This document shows, in pieces, positions 17,674 to 28,067 of a stretch of DNA of 64,000 bases; positions within the stretch are counted from its first letter, which is position 1, and each line of letters opens with the position of its first letter. Source of the DNA: Aquipseudomonas ullengensis (lineage in GTDB: Bacteria; Pseudomonadota; Gammaproteobacteria; Pseudomonadales; Pseudomonadaceae); assembly GCF_014174475.1 (NCBI RefSeq), contig NZ_JACJUD010000003.1, positions 248,001 to 312,000 on the forward strand. The letters run 5' to 3'. Under the pieces are notes generated by a model that saw nothing but the letters and a program-made list of their open reading frames with translations, searched no databases and had not been told where the DNA came from. A program made the translations under genes and the position numbers.

Positions 17674-17798
17674 ATACCCCCTTCTCCCCTTTGGGGAGAA
17701 GGCCGGGATGAGGGGGCTCTGTCCGGCAACAGCGCTAGTCCTTCTTTTACTCGTCCAACACCCCTCACCCCAGCCCTCTCCCCAGAGGGGCGAGGGAG
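17674..17798. repeat. Two inverted CTCTCCCC-type palindromic repeats between amiE and amiB
   Basis: 17674-17717 carries the family in one orientation (ATACCCCCTTCTCCCCTTTG...), 17761-17798 in the other (CCCCTCACCCCAGCCCTCTC...GAGGGGCGAGG). Together they can pair over the 40-bp gap. Confidence 0.8.
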
Positions 17799-17817
17799 CA
17801 GATCGCAGGACCTTGCC

Positions 17818-18861
17818 ATGCCCTTCGTCAACGACCTGCTCGACCACAACCGCGAACAGCTGGCCCAGGCTTCAGTGCCGCCACCCTCGGGCAAGCTGCA
17901 GTCGCGGTTTCTCTTCGATCCCGCCCAGGTGATGAGCCTGCTGCGCGCCCGCATCGTCGGCCAGGACGCCGTGCTGGAGCAGGTGGAGTCGCTGCTCAAG
18001 GTGGTCAAGGCCGATATCGGCGAGCGTGAGCGCCCGCTGGCGGTGAACCTGTTCATGGGCCCTACCGGCGTCGGCAAGACCGAAATCGTGCGCCTGCTGG
18101 CCGAGGCCATCCACGGCCGCGCCGACGCCTTCTGCCGCATCGACATGCATACCCTGGCCCAGGAGCACTACGCCGCTGCTTTGACCGGAGCGCCGCCCGG
18201 TTATGTCGGCAGCAAGGAAGGCACCACGCTGTTCGACATCGAGGCAATCCAGGGCACCTACAGTCGGCCCGGCATCGTACTGTTCGACGAACTGGAAAAG
18301 GCCAGCAAGGAAGTGCTGCGCAGCCTGCTCGGCGTGCTGGAAAACGGCCGCCTGACCCTGACGGCCGGCAGCAAGACCATCGACTTTCGCAACAGCCTGA
18401 TCTTCATGACCAGCAACATCGGCGCGCAGGACGCGCGGCGCTACCGCGAGCGCTTCCAGAGTGGCTGGCGGAACTGGCTGGGCCTCGTGCCCCGCGCCGA
18501 GCAGGCGGTGCTGGAACAGGCACTGCATGGCCACTTCGACCCGGAATTCCTCAATCGCATCGACCGCATCCTGGGTTTCGAGCGCATCGAGGGTGAATGG
18601 TTGGGGGCCTTGATGGAGATCGAACTGAGCAAGCTCAACCAGCGCCTGGGCAAGCAGGGGCGAGGTGTGATGCTGGACGAGTCTGCCCTGGTTTTTCTCT
18701 GCCGCGAGCATGACCCGCGCTATGGCGCGCGTGCGTTGGGGCGACGTGTGCGCACCGAGCTGGAGCCTGCGATTGCCGAATGCCTGCTGGATGATCCGGC
18801 GGTGATCCGCATGCTGGTGCGGGTGGAGGAGGGAAGGCTGGTGGTGCGGGGGGATGGGTAG
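17818..18861 (+). CDS. amiB: AmiB-type AAA+ ATPase (ClpA-like)
   Basis: 347 residues, a single AAA+ module like the second ATPase domain of ClpA/ClpB: N-terminal region about 1-60, Walker A GPTGVGKTE, the Clp-type pore-loop region GAPPGYVGSKEG, Walker B VLFDELEKA, sensor MTSNIGA, arginine finger region NRIDRI, and the C-terminal small domain with DPRYGARAL. No protease-docking loop or N domain is seen. In P. aeruginosa the equivalent gene also follows amiE; its role is not established and a chaperone or transport link was suggested. ATG 17818 has AGGA eight bases upstream. Confidence 0.88.
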   Translation: MPFVNDLLDHNREQLAQASVPPPSGKLQSRFLFDPAQVMSLLRARIVGQDAVLEQVESLLKVVKADIGERERPLAVNLFMGPTGVGKTEIVRLLAEAIHGRADAFCRIDMHTLAQEHYAAALTGAPPGYVGSKEGTTLFDIEAIQGTYSRPGIVLFDELEKASKEVLRSLLGVLENGRLTLTAGSKTIDFRNSLIFMTSNIGAQDARRYRERFQSGWRNWLGLVPRAEQAVLEQALHGHFDPEFLNRIDRILGFERIEGEWLGALMEIELSKLNQRLGKQGRGVMLDESALVFLCREHDPRYGARALGRRVRTELEPAIAECLLDDPAVIRMLVRVEEGRLVVRGDG

Positions 18862-18885
18862 GGCTTTGGGTTGCTGTTGGTGACA

Positions 18886-19140
18886 CCCCTCACCCCAGCC
18901 CTCTCCCCAGAGGGGAGAGGGGGCTGTTCGGCGCTGGGCAGAGGTGCTTTGTTGGCCTGCAGACTCCAGACTCCAGACTCCAGAGCACAGCAGAGAGAGT
19001 GGAAAGGAGAAAGGAGAGAGCAGTCACAGGTTGGTGCGACTGAGTATCAGGCAGTGACTATCCTGAAAGCTCACCACTTCACCCCCAGCCCACTCGAATA
19101 CCCCCTCTCCCCTCTGGGGAGAGGGTTGGGGTGAGGGGGC
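18886..19140. repeat. Repeat-rich gap between amiB and the DUF559 gene
   Basis: Two opposed CTCTCCCC-type palindromes (18886-18923 and 19098-19140) bracket a stretch containing a 7-bp tandem repeat (AGACTCC three times, about 18961-18981). No gene is supported here. Confidence 0.75.
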
Positions 19141-19171
19141 GGTCATTACCCACTCACAAGGACGTGAGCCC

Positions 19172-19579
19172 ATGCCCAGAACACCCTCCCGAGCTACAGC
19201 CGAGCAACGCCAGTTCGCCCAGCAGTTGCGCCAGGACCAGACTGATTGTGAAGGTCGGCTCTGGCAACACCTGCGCAACCGTCAACTGGCCGGTTGCAAG
19301 TTTCGGCGTCAGTTTCCTTGCCCACCCTACGTGCTGGACTTCTACTGTGCCGAGCTAAAGCTGGCTATTGAGCTGGATGGCGGGCAGCACTTCACCGATG
19401 AAGCGCTGCGGCGAGATGCGCAGCGTAGCGAGCACCTGCAGACGCTGGGTATCCGGGTGATTCGCTTCAGCAATCTAGAGGTGTTGCGACAGTTGCCCGA
19501 GGTGCTGGGGGAAGTTTTGCGGCAGCTGGAGGGTACGACCCCTCACCCCGGCCCTCTCCCCAAAGGGGCGAGGGGGTAG
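19172..19579 (+). CDS. DUF559 family protein, Vsr-like nuclease fold
   Basis: 135 residues. The core RLWQHLRNRQLAGCKFRRQF, YVLDFYCAELKLAIELDGGQH (split here as LDFYC and IELDGGQH), RDAQRSEHLQTLGIRVIRFSN is the DUF559 pattern, a PD-(D/E)XK-like fold related to the very-short-patch endonuclease; D of LDFYC, E and D of ELDG are candidate catalytic residues. Function in vivo is unknown. The last about 13 residues (TPHPGPLPKGARG) are encoded by a CTCTCCCC-type repeat, so the original end was replaced by repeat sequence. AAGGA lies nine bases before ATG 19172. Repeats flank it on both sides. Confidence 0.85.
   Translation: MPRTPSRATAEQRQFAQQLRQDQTDCEGRLWQHLRNRQLAGCKFRRQFPCPPYVLDFYCAELKLAIELDGGQHFTDEALRRDAQRSEHLQTLGIRVIRFSNLEVLRQLPEVLGEVLRQLEGTTPHPGPLPKGARG
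19537..19577. repeat. CTCTCCCC-type repeat read as protein C-terminus
   Basis: CCCCTCACCCCGGCCCTCTC with the inverted GAGGGGCGAGGGGG arm; it lies inside the end of the DUF559 coding region and supplies its stop codon. Confidence 0.8.
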
Positions 19580-19677
19580 GAGGTGCGGGCCTGGTGCTGA
19601 GAAGTGCTTCTGGTTGCTCCGTCAGGCACTCCCCTAAAGGATGACAGCTGAAGACCATCCCCCCACCTCGTCAGAAC

Positions 19678-19712
19678 TCTCTCCCCTCTGGGGAGAGGGC
19701 AGGGTGAGGGGG
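19678..19712. repeat. CTCTCCCC-type repeat, inverted, between DUF559 gene and prfC
   Basis: CTCTCCCCTCTGGGGAGAGG followed by GGTGAGGGGG. It faces the copy at 19537 and may serve as a bidirectional terminator between convergent genes. Confidence 0.75.
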
Positions 19713-19725
19713 CGATGCAGCGACC

Positions 19726-21309
<1,584 letters not shown>

Positions 21310-21377
21310 GGGTACGTGCCTGGCTGAAACGGTTGCGGGCTGAAGCAGCCCTGGCCGGGCGCCCCGAAAAACGCGCG

Positions 21378-21383
21378 ATTATA
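21378..21383 (-). promoter_or_regulatory. -10 element of the prfC promoter
   Basis: TATAAT on the minus strand, 69 bp before the prfC start codon. No good -35 match is visible at 17 bp, so only the -10 is proposed. Confidence 0.5.
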
Positions 21384-21667
21384 ACGGGAAACGCCGGCGC
21401 GATCAGGCCCGATAGTCCGACGAGCGCGCGTCAGGTACAGGGCTGGCCGGCGCACGACCTTCAGGTGCAACCGTCGGGCGCTGCGCTGGAACCCGAGAGG
21501 CCGTCGTCTGTCTGTCAAAAAAGAGGTTGATGCTGAGTGTGGCCACGGATGCCGCCACTGCCCGTGAAATGCGGCCTGCAAGACTGTTTTGTGCAGCATT
21601 CCGGACGTTTTGTTAAGGATTAAAAACAGTCAATCAGGTAGGCGACAACCAGGTGCAAAACAGCGGC

Positions 21668-21904
21668 AATTTTTGATTGATCTCAGGTCCCCATGGTCCT
21701 AAAGTTCGCGCCCGAACGTCCATGCTGGAAACGATCCATCCGGCTCAAGTACTGACGACGAGAGACCCACAGGGTACTCGGCGACATGCCTTGGGAAGTA
21801 GGCGAACCAAAGTGGGGAAACGGATTAGACGTTCGCGGCTCTTTATCCAGAGCCATCCCTGTTAAGCACCCATTGCTTGCTTTTTACCCATTTGGAGTCC
21901 CCGC
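21668..21904 (+). promoter_or_regulatory. Long leader region of speC
   Basis: No reading frame is convincing here. A GGCTCT-TTATCC-AGAGCC hairpin (21837-21854) and a weaker AGTAC/GTACT pairing (21748/21774) are visible, and an AT-rich TTGATT / TAAAGT pair at 21673 and about 21700 could be the promoter, though the 21-bp spacer is long. The transcript would have a roughly 190-base 5' leader. GGAG lies eight bases before the speC ATG. Polyamine-synthesis genes are often controlled in their leaders; that is an inference here. 21384-21667 shows nothing else. Confidence 0.4.
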
Positions 21905-23068
21905 ATGTCGATCGAGGTCGAAGACTACTACCCGCGCGAAACCTTCCAGAAAATGAAGGCCTTCGCCGACAAGCAAGAAACCCCCTTCGTGGTGATCGAC
22001 ACCGCGATCATCAGCCAGGCCTACGATGACCTGCGCGCCGGTTTCGAATTCGCCAAGGTCTACTACGCAGTCAAGGCCAACCCGGCCACCGAGATCATCG
22101 AGTTGCTGCGCGACAAGGGCTCGAACTTCGACATCGCCTCCATCTATGAGCTGGACAAGGTGCTGGCCACCGGTGTCGGCCCGGAGCGCATGAGCTACGG
22201 CAACACCATCAAGAAATCCAAGGACATTCGCTACTTCTACGAGAAGGGCGTGCGCCTGTATGCCACCGACTCGGAAGCCGACCTGCGCAACATCGCCAAG
22301 GCCGCACCGGGCTCGAAAGTCTATGTGCGCATCCTCACCGAAGGCTCGACCACTGCCGACTGGCCGCTGTCGCGCAAATTCGGCTGCCAGACCGACATGG
22401 CCATGGATCTGCTGATCCTCGCCCGTGATCTGGGCCTGGTGCCTTACGGCCTGTCCTTCCACGTGGGTTCGCAGCAGCGCGATATCTCGGTGTGGGACGC
22501 AGCGATCGCCAAGGTGAAGGTGATCTTCGAGCGCCTGAAAGAAGAAGACGGCATCACCCTGCAGTTGATCAATATGGGTGGCGGCTTCCCGGCCAACTAC
22601 ATCACCCGCACCAACAGCCTGGAAACCTACGCCGAAGAGATCATTCGCTTCCTCAAGGAAGACTTCGGCGACGACCTGCCGGAAATCATCCTCGAGCCGG
22701 GCCGCTCGCTGATCGCCAACGCCGGCATCCTGGTCAGCGAAGTGGTGCTGGTCGCGCGCAAGTCGCGTACCGCCGTGGAGCGCTGGGTGTACGTCGACGT
22801 GGGCAAGTTCAGCGGCCTGATCGAAACCATGGACGAGTCCATCAAGTTCCCGATCTGGACCGAGAAGAAAGGCGAAGTGGAAGAAGTAGTCATCGCCGGC
22901 CCGACCTGCGACAGCGCCGACATCATGTACGAGAACTACAAGTACGGCCTGCCGCTGAACCTGGCCATCGGTGACCGCCTGTACTGGCTGTCGACCGGTG
23001 CCTACACCACCAGCTACAGCGCCGTGGAGTTCAATGGCTTCCCGCCGCTGAAAGCCTTCTACCTGTAA
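21905..23068 (+). CDS. speC: Ornithine decarboxylase, PLP fold-III type (SpeC)
   Basis: 387 residues, the same length as P. aeruginosa SpeC and nearly identical in the motifs I recall. Eukaryote-like (alanine-racemase fold) decarboxylase that makes putrescine, possibly also cadaverine. PLP lysine K57 in YYAVKANPA, the phosphate-binding GGGFPANYI, EPGRSLI, and the active-site cysteine in GPTCDSAD contributed in trans across the homodimer. Preceded by a long leader and closed by a strong terminator, so it stands alone. Confidence 0.95.
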   Translation: MSIEVEDYYPRETFQKMKAFADKQETPFVVIDTAIISQAYDDLRAGFEFAKVYYAVKANPATEIIELLRDKGSNFDIASIYELDKVLATGVGPERMSYGNTIKKSKDIRYFYEKGVRLYATDSEADLRNIAKAAPGSKVYVRILTEGSTTADWPLSRKFGCQTDMAMDLLILARDLGLVPYGLSFHVGSQQRDISVWDAAIAKVKVIFERLKEEDGITLQLINMGGGFPANYITRTNSLETYAEEIIRFLKEDFGDDLPEIILEPGRSLIANAGILVSEVVLVARKSRTAVERWVYVDVGKFSGLIETMDESIKFPIWTEKKGEVEEVVIAGPTCDSADIMYENYKYGLPLNLAIGDRLYWLSTGAYTTSYSAVEFNGFPPLKAFYL

Positions 23069-23084
23069 CCTCAGGTGTGAAGAA

Positions 23085-23110
23085 CAAAGCCCGCCACGCG
23101 CGGGCTTTTG
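23085..23110 (+). terminator. Rho-independent terminator after speC
   Basis: AAAGCCCGC-CACGC-GCGGGCTTTTG, 16 bp after the speC stop codon. Confidence 0.88.
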
Positions 23111-23173
23111 TTTGGCTATGTCCCAGTTATGTGTTGCGTCATCTGACTAGTCGCTTTCCGTGCTGCCGAATGC

Positions 23174-23410
23174 TTCTGGATTCCCGCCTGCGCGGGAATG
23201 ACGGTGAGGGTGGGACGACGCTGTGCCACACCCCAGCCTCGTCATTCCCGCGCAGGCGGGAATCCAGATCGGTGCCGAGAGGACGGAAAGGTTTCTCACC
23301 TGGCAACACATAACTGGGACATTTGATCGTTCCCACGCTCTGCGTGGGAACGCCGCCACAGACGCTCTGCGTCTGCGCCCCCGGGTCAGGTCCCCACGCC
23401 GGAGCGTGGG
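23174..23410. repeat. Cluster of three different palindromic repeats between speC and pxpA
   Basis: An inverted pair of GGATTCCCGCCTGCGCGGGA (23174-23203 and 23239-23268), then GTTCCCACGCTCTGCGTGGG (23329-23351), then CCCCACGCCGGAGCGTGGGG (23392-23411). No gene is supported between 23111 and 23477. Confidence 0.75.
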
Positions 23411-23477
23411 GGCCATCGGCAGGATCGAGGCTTACTCTGCGGTTGCATGTCTGCGCTTTTTTGGCCATAACCCCCAC

Positions 23478-24224
23478 ATGAATAGAAAAATCCTCCTCAA
23501 CTGCGACATGGGCGAGAGCTATGGCGCCTGGCGCATGGGTGACGACGAGCACGCCATGCCGCTGGTGGACCAGGCCAACCTGGCCTGCGGTTTCCATGCC
23601 GGCGACCCGCTGATCATGCTGCGCGGCGTGGCCCTGGCGCAGCGCCATGGCGTGAGCATCGGCGCGCATCCGTCCTATCCCGATCTGCAGGGCTTCGGTC
23701 GGCGTCACCTGGCCTGTTCGCCGGAAGAGGTGACGGCGCTGGTGCTGTATCAGCTTGGCGCGCTGGATGCCTTCTGCCGCGCGGCCGGCACCCAGGTGGC
23801 CTACGTCAAACCCCATGGCGCGCTGTACAACGACCTGGTGCGCGATGACGCCCTGTTCGATGCGGTGCTGGCGGCCTGCGCCGGTTATCGTTCGGGCTTG
23901 CCGCTGATGACCCTGGCCCTGGCCGATAACAGCCGCGAGCGGCGCCTGGCAGACGCTGCGGGTGTGCCACTGCTGTTCGAGGCCTTTGCAGATCGCGCTT
24001 ACCTTGCCGATGGCCAACTGGCGCCACGGCGCCTGGCCGGCGCGGTGCATCACGACGCCGAGCGGATTCTCCAGCAGGCCGTGGCCATCGCCCGTGGCGA
24101 GCCATTCGCCGATATCGACGGCAAGCCGCTGCAACTGCAGGCCGACAGCCTCTGCGTGCATGGCGACAATGCCGAGTCGCTGGCCGTGCTACGCCGTTTG
24201 CGAGCGCACCTGGACGCCGCATGA
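23478..24224 (+). CDS. pxpA: 5-oxoprolinase subunit A (LamB/YcsF family)
   Basis: 248 residues, full family length. With PxpB and PxpC it forms the ATP-dependent prokaryotic 5-oxoprolinase that opens pyroglutamate to glutamate. The N-terminal [28 protein letters not shown] and [10 protein letters not shown] motifs are characteristic, as is the C-terminal [12 protein letters not shown] 23478 starts directly at [10 protein letters not shown]; the open frame upstream runs through repeats. Its stop overlaps the pxpB start (ATGA). Confidence 0.95.
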   Translation: MNRKILLNCDMGESYGAWRMGDDEHAMPLVDQANLACGFHAGDPLIMLRGVALAQRHGVSIGAHPSYPDLQGFGRRHLACSPEEVTALVLYQLGALDAFCRAAGTQVAYVKPHGALYNDLVRDDALFDAVLAACAGYRSGLPLMTLALADNSRERRLADAAGVPLLFEAFADRAYLADGQLAPRRLAGAVHHDAERILQQAVAIARGEPFADIDGKPLQLQADSLCVHGDNAESLAVLRRLRAHLDAA

Positions 24225-24898
24225 TCCGCCTGCAACCGGCTGGCGCCGAAGCCCTGCTGCTGGTGCTGGCCGAGACGCCCGACGCCGAGTTGCCGCAACG
24301 CATCGCCGGGCTGGCCGAACGTATCCGCCGGGAGCTGGGCCCGTTGCTCACCGACCTGGTGCCTGGCTGGGCCACGCTGCTGCTGCACTACGACCTGCTG
24401 CGCACCGATCATCTGGCGTTGGCTGCGCGCCTGACGCCGCTGCTGGAGCACTGGCTGGCCGAGCCTGTACCTGGCGACGGCGGCCGGCTGCACCAGATTC
24501 CCGTGTGGTATGCCGGCGCGGACCTGGCCGAAGTGGCCAGCGCCTGTGGCCTGAGCACCGCACAGGTGATCGAACTGCACAGCGCGACGGAGTACCGCGT
24601 GGGTGCCATCGGTTTCGCTCCCGGCTTCGCTTATCTCGGCGATTTGCCTGAGCGCCTGGCCCTGCCGCGCCGGGCCACGCCGCGTACGCGGGTACCGGCC
24701 GGCAGCCTGGCCATTGCCGAGCGGCAGACGGCGATCTACCCGCAAGCCTCGCCCGGCGGCTGGCACCTGCTTGGCCGGTGCCCCTGGACACTGTTCGATG
24801 TGCAGCGCACGCCACCCTGTCCGCTGGCGCTGGGCGACCGGGTGCGTTTCCTGCCCATCGATGAGGCCACCTACCGCGCCGAGGGCGGCCAGCCGTGA
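24221..24898 (+). CDS. pxpB: 5-oxoprolinase subunit B (KipI family)
   Basis: 225 residues. KipI/carboxyltransferase C-D type domain; recognisable by [13 protein letters not shown], the central [24 protein letters not shown] (split: [10 protein letters not shown]), [23 protein letters not shown] PAGSLAIAE and [18 protein letters not shown] overlap with pxpA, GTGA overlap with pxpC: a tightly coupled three-gene operon. Confidence 0.94.
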   Translation: MIRLQPAGAEALLLVLAETPDAELPQRIAGLAERIRRELGPLLTDLVPGWATLLLHYDLLRTDHLALAARLTPLLEHWLAEPVPGDGGRLHQIPVWYAGADLAEVASACGLSTAQVIELHSATEYRVGAIGFAPGFAYLGDLPERLALPRRATPRTRVPAGSLAIAERQTAIYPQASPGGWHLLGRCPWTLFDVQRTPPCPLALGDRVRFLPIDEATYRAEGGQP

Positions 24899-25815
24899 GT
24901 GGACTGCAGGTACTCAAGGCCGGCCCGCTGAGCGTGCTGCAGGATGCCGGCCGGCCTGGCTGGCAGCATCTCGGCGTCTCGCCGAGCGGGCCGCTGGATG
25001 GGCATGCCGCGGCCTGGGCCAACCATTTGCTGGAAAATCCCTGGGGCGCGCCGCTGCTGGAAGTCGCGCTGGGGGATGTCGAGCTGCACAGCCAGGTCGA
25101 CACCTGGCTGGCGCTGACCGGGGCCGACTTGCCGGCCAGCATCGACGGGGCGCCAGTGCCGGCCTGGTCGCGCTTTCCGTTGCGTGCCGGGCAGCGCTTG
25201 CGCCTGGGTTTCGCCCGCAGTGGTCAGCGCGGTTACCTGGCGGCGCCCGGCGGTTTTGCCGCGCCGCAGGTGCTCGGCAGTTGTGCCACGCAAATTCGCG
25301 AGGGTCTGGGCGGCCTGGACGGGCAGGGCAGCAAGCTGCAGGCGGGTGATTTGCTGCCCTGCGCCGCGGCCTCGCTCGCCTGTGCCGCCAGCGTGCCCTG
25401 GCCCTACCAGCCCAATTACCGTGACACACCTTTGCTGCGGGTGATCACCGGCGGCGATGCGCTGGCGTTTGCCGAGGCGCAGCTGCAGGCGTTCCTCGAG
25501 CAGAGCTGGCAGCTCAGCCCGCAGTCCGATCGCATGGGCGCACGCCTGCAGGGCGAGCCGCTGCAGGCGCCGCATCGGCAATGGTCGCTGGGCGTCACCC
25601 GTGGCGCCATCCAGGTGCCGCCGGATGGCCAGCCGATCATCCTGCAGGCCGATCACCAGACCATGGGCGGCTATCCGCTGCTGGGTTGGCTGCATCCGCT
25701 GGACCTGTGGCGCCTGGCCCAGTGCCCGGCGCAGCAGGTGCTGCGTTTCACATCGGTGACGGTGGGTGAGGCGCAGGCAGAGTTGCGTGGGTTCTATCGG
25801 TTCTTCGGGCGATGA
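24895..25815 (+). CDS. pxpC: 5-oxoprolinase subunit C (KipA family)
   Basis: 306 residues. Biotin-dependent-carboxyltransferase-like A-B domain: LSVLQDAGRPGWQHLGV near the N-terminus, SGPLDGHAAAWAN, RGYLAAPGGF and the C-terminal QADHQTMGGYPLLG. GTG 24895 start overlaps the pxpB stop. It faces the peptide-importer operon tail to tail; peptides taken up there could be a source of N-terminal pyroglutamate, which is speculation from neighbourhood only. Confidence 0.94.
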   Translation: MSGLQVLKAGPLSVLQDAGRPGWQHLGVSPSGPLDGHAAAWANHLLENPWGAPLLEVALGDVELHSQVDTWLALTGADLPASIDGAPVPAWSRFPLRAGQRLRLGFARSGQRGYLAAPGGFAAPQVLGSCATQIREGLGGLDGQGSKLQAGDLLPCAAASLACAASVPWPYQPNYRDTPLLRVITGGDALAFAEAQLQAFLEQSWQLSPQSDRMGARLQGEPLQAPHRQWSLGVTRGAIQVPPDGQPIILQADHQTMGGYPLLGWLHPLDLWRLAQCPAQQVLRFTSVTVGEAQAELRGFYRFFGR

Positions 25816-25831
25816 CGCCATCCCTGCGCGA

Positions 25832-25858
25832 GAGCAACGCGGGTTTCACCCGCCCTAC
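25832..25858. repeat. Single-arm GCGGGTTTCACCCGCCC repeat between convergent operons
   Basis: AACGCGGGTTTCACCCGCCC with TACG, partner of the GTAGGGCGGGTG family. It lies between pxpC and dppF and could stop transcription from both sides; there is no T tract. Confidence 0.45.
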
Positions 25859-26826
25859 GTGTTGATCGTTTCCGCGTGGTGGCAGGCCACCTGGCGCGCA
25901 TCCAGCAGGCGCAGCTGCGGCACCTCGTTGTGGCAACGCTCGCTGGCGTAGGGGCAGCGCTGGTGGAAGGCGCAACCGGAAGGCGGGGCCATCGGGTCGG
26001 GCAACTCGCCGACAATCTTGATCTTGGCTTTGCTCGGGGCCGGATGCAGGGTCGGGGTGGCCGAGAGCAGCGCCTGGGTGTAAGGGTGCAGCGGGCGCTG
26101 GTAGATCAGCTCGCTGGCGCCCATTTCCACCGGCCGGCCGAGGTACATCACCAGCACATCGTCGGCCACATGCCGGACCACCGACAGGTTGTGCGAGATG
26201 AACACATAGCCGGTGTTGAACTCGTCCTGCAGGTCCATGAACAGGTTGAGCACCTGGGCCTGGATCGATACGTCCAGCGCGGAAGTCGGCTCGTCCGCCA
26301 CCAGCACCTTGGGGTTGAGCATCATCGCCCGGGCCAGGGCGATGCGCTGGCGCTGACCGCCGGAGAACATGTGCGGGTAGCGCTGGTAGTGCTCGGGGCG
26401 CAGGCCCACCTGCTGCATCATCGCCTGCACTTGCTCGCGGCGTTCGGCGCGTGACAGCGAGGTGTTGATCTTCAGCGGTTCGGCCAACTGGTCGCCGATC
26501 TTCTGCCGTGGATTGAGCGAGGCGTAGGGATTTTGGAACACCATCTGCACATCGCGGCGCAGTTGCTTGCGTTGCGCCTTGTCGGCGCCGCTGACTTCCT
26601 GCCCGGCGATCTGCAGGCTGCCGGAGCTGGGCTGCTCGATCAGGGTCAGGGCGCGGGCCAGGGTCGACTTGCCGCAGCCGGACTCACCGACCACCGCCAG
26701 GGTCTTGCCGGCTTCCAGCTCGAACGACACGCCATTGAGGGCGCGCACCGTGGCGTTGGGCTTGAACAGGCCGCGGGAGATCGTGTAGTGACGGGTCAGG
26801 TCACGGGCGCTCAGCACTGCGCTCAT
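25855..26826 (-). CDS. dppF: Dipeptide/oligopeptide ABC importer ATPase, DppF/OppF type
   Basis: 323 residues. Walker A GESGCGKST, signature FSGGQRQRIALARAM, Walker B VLVADEPTSALD, switch ISHNLSVV, plus the C-terminal oligopeptide-importer extension with cysteines (GCAFHQRCPYASERC) that may hold an iron-sulfur cluster. It pairs with DppD to drive peptide import. Start codon and dppD stop codon share one base, so the two are coupled. Confidence 0.95.
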   Translation of the reverse strand: MSAVLSARDLTRHYTISRGLFKPNATVRALNGVSFELEAGKTLAVVGESGCGKSTLARALTLIEQPSSGSLQIAGQEVSGADKAQRKQLRRDVQMVFQNPYASLNPRQKIGDQLAEPLKINTSLSRAERREQVQAMMQQVGLRPEHYQRYPHMFSGGQRQRIALARAMMLNPKVLVADEPTSALDVSIQAQVLNLFMDLQDEFNTGYVFISHNLSVVRHVADDVLVMYLGRPVEMGASELIYQRPLHPYTQALLSATPTLHPAPSKAKIKIVGELPDPMAPPSGCAFHQRCPYASERCHNEVPQLRLLDARQVACHHAETINT

Positions 26827-27815
26827 CAGGCCACCTCCGCAGTCAGGTTGAGCGGGTAGAAGCAGCGCACCGCGCCACGCTCATGGGCATCGAGCGTTGG
26901 GCGCTGCTCGCGGCAGCGTGGCTGTACATAGGGGCAGCGCGGCGCCAGCAGGCAACCCTGTGGCCGGTCATAGCGGCCGGGGACGATGCCGGGCAGGGTG
27001 GCCAGACGGCGCGCGCCCAGACTGTGCTCGCCGCAGTTTTGCTCAGGAATCGCCTTGAGCAGCGCTTCGGTATAGGGGTGCGTTGGCGCATCGAACAGCG
27101 TCGGCACGCTGCCCACCTCCACCGCTTGCCCGGCATACATCACGCACACGCGGTCGGCGGTTTCGGCGACCACGGCCAGGTCATGGGTGATCAGCACCAG
27201 GCCCATGCCGGCGTTGCGCTGCAGGTCGAGCAGCAGGTCCATGATCTGCGCCTGGATGGTCACGTCGAGCGCCGTGGTCGGCTCGTCGGCGATCAGCAGC
27301 TTGGGCTCGGCGGCGATGGCCATGGCAATCGCCACGCGCTGGCTCATGCCGCCGGAAAGCTGGTGCGGGTAGGCGTCGAGGCGGCTGGCGGCGGCGGGAA
27401 TTTCCACCCGCTCCAGCAGTTGTAGGGCGCGGGTACGGGCAGCCTTGCCCTTGAGGCCGAGGTGCTGACGCAGCACCTCTTCGATCTGGAAGCCCACGGT
27501 GTAGCTGGGGTTGAGCGCGGTCATGGGGTCCTGGAAGACCATCGCCATGTCCTTGCCGACGACGCGGCGGCGCTGCCGGCCCTTGAGCGTGAGCATGTCG
27601 TGGCCGTCGAAACGCAGGCTGTCGGCGCGGACGATGCCGGGGGCATCGATCAGCCCCATCAGCGCCAGCATGGTCACCGACTTGCCGGAGCCGGACTCGC
27701 CAACGATGGCCAGCACTTCGCCCTTGTCCACGCTAAGGTCGAGACCGTCGACCACCGGTACTGCCGTGGCATCACCGAAGTGCACCGAGAGGTTGCGAAT
27801 ATCGAGCAGGCTCAT
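26826..27815 (-). CDS. dppD: Dipeptide/oligopeptide ABC importer ATPase, DppD/OppD type
   Basis: 329 residues. Walker [11 protein letters not shown]-loop [12 protein letters not shown], signature [15 protein letters not shown], Walker [13 protein letters not shown], and the C-terminal cysteine-rich extension ([15 protein letters not shown]). The GGMSQR signature is the usual one for the D subunit. A 250-bp gap with two palindromic repeats separates it from dppC upstream. Confidence 0.95.
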   Translation of the reverse strand: MSLLDIRNLSVHFGDATAVPVVDGLDLSVDKGEVLAIVGESGSGKSVTMLALMGLIDAPGIVRADSLRFDGHDMLTLKGRQRRRVVGKDMAMVFQDPMTALNPSYTVGFQIEEVLRQHLGLKGKAARTRALQLLERVEIPAAASRLDAYPHQLSGGMSQRVAIAMAIAAEPKLLIADEPTTALDVTIQAQIMDLLLDLQRNAGMGLVLITHDLAVVAETADRVCVMYAGQAVEVGSVPTLFDAPTHPYTEALLKAIPEQNCGEHSLGARRLATLPGIVPGRYDRPQGCLLAPRCPYVQPRCREQRPTLDAHERGAVRCFYPLNLTAEVA

Positions 27816-27847
27816 GGGTGCGCTCTCCGTGTGGCCGAGGCCGCCAG

Positions 27848-28020
27848 CCCCTCACCCCAACCCTCTCCCCAGAGGGGCGAGGGGGCGGAACGTGCGGGCT
27901 TGAGTGGATGGGTGGATAGCCTTCGGCCCTGGAGGCGAAAGAGAGCCAAGCGCAGGGGCTTGAGGGCGCGCGCGGATACCCCCTCTCCCCTCTGGGGAGA
28001 GGGCTGGGGTGAGGGGGCGG
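27848..28020. repeat. Opposed pair of CTCTCCCC-type repeats between dppC and dppD
   Basis: 27848-27888 (CCCCTCACCCCAACCCTCTC...GAGGGGCGAGGGGG) and 27976-28020 (ATACCCCCTCTCCCCTCTGG...GGGGTGAGGGGG) in inverted orientation, about 90 bp apart, inside the importer operon. The 90 bp between show no gene. Confidence 0.8.
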
Positions 28021-28067
28021 TGCGGCTGCGCACGCCGATAATGATTGGCTGCTGCATGGCGGGCTCC

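Noticed and set aside
17674..19712. CRISPR array because of repeated near-identical units
   Set aside because: Units are palindromic, occur in both orientations at irregular distances, with no uniform spacers and no cas genes.
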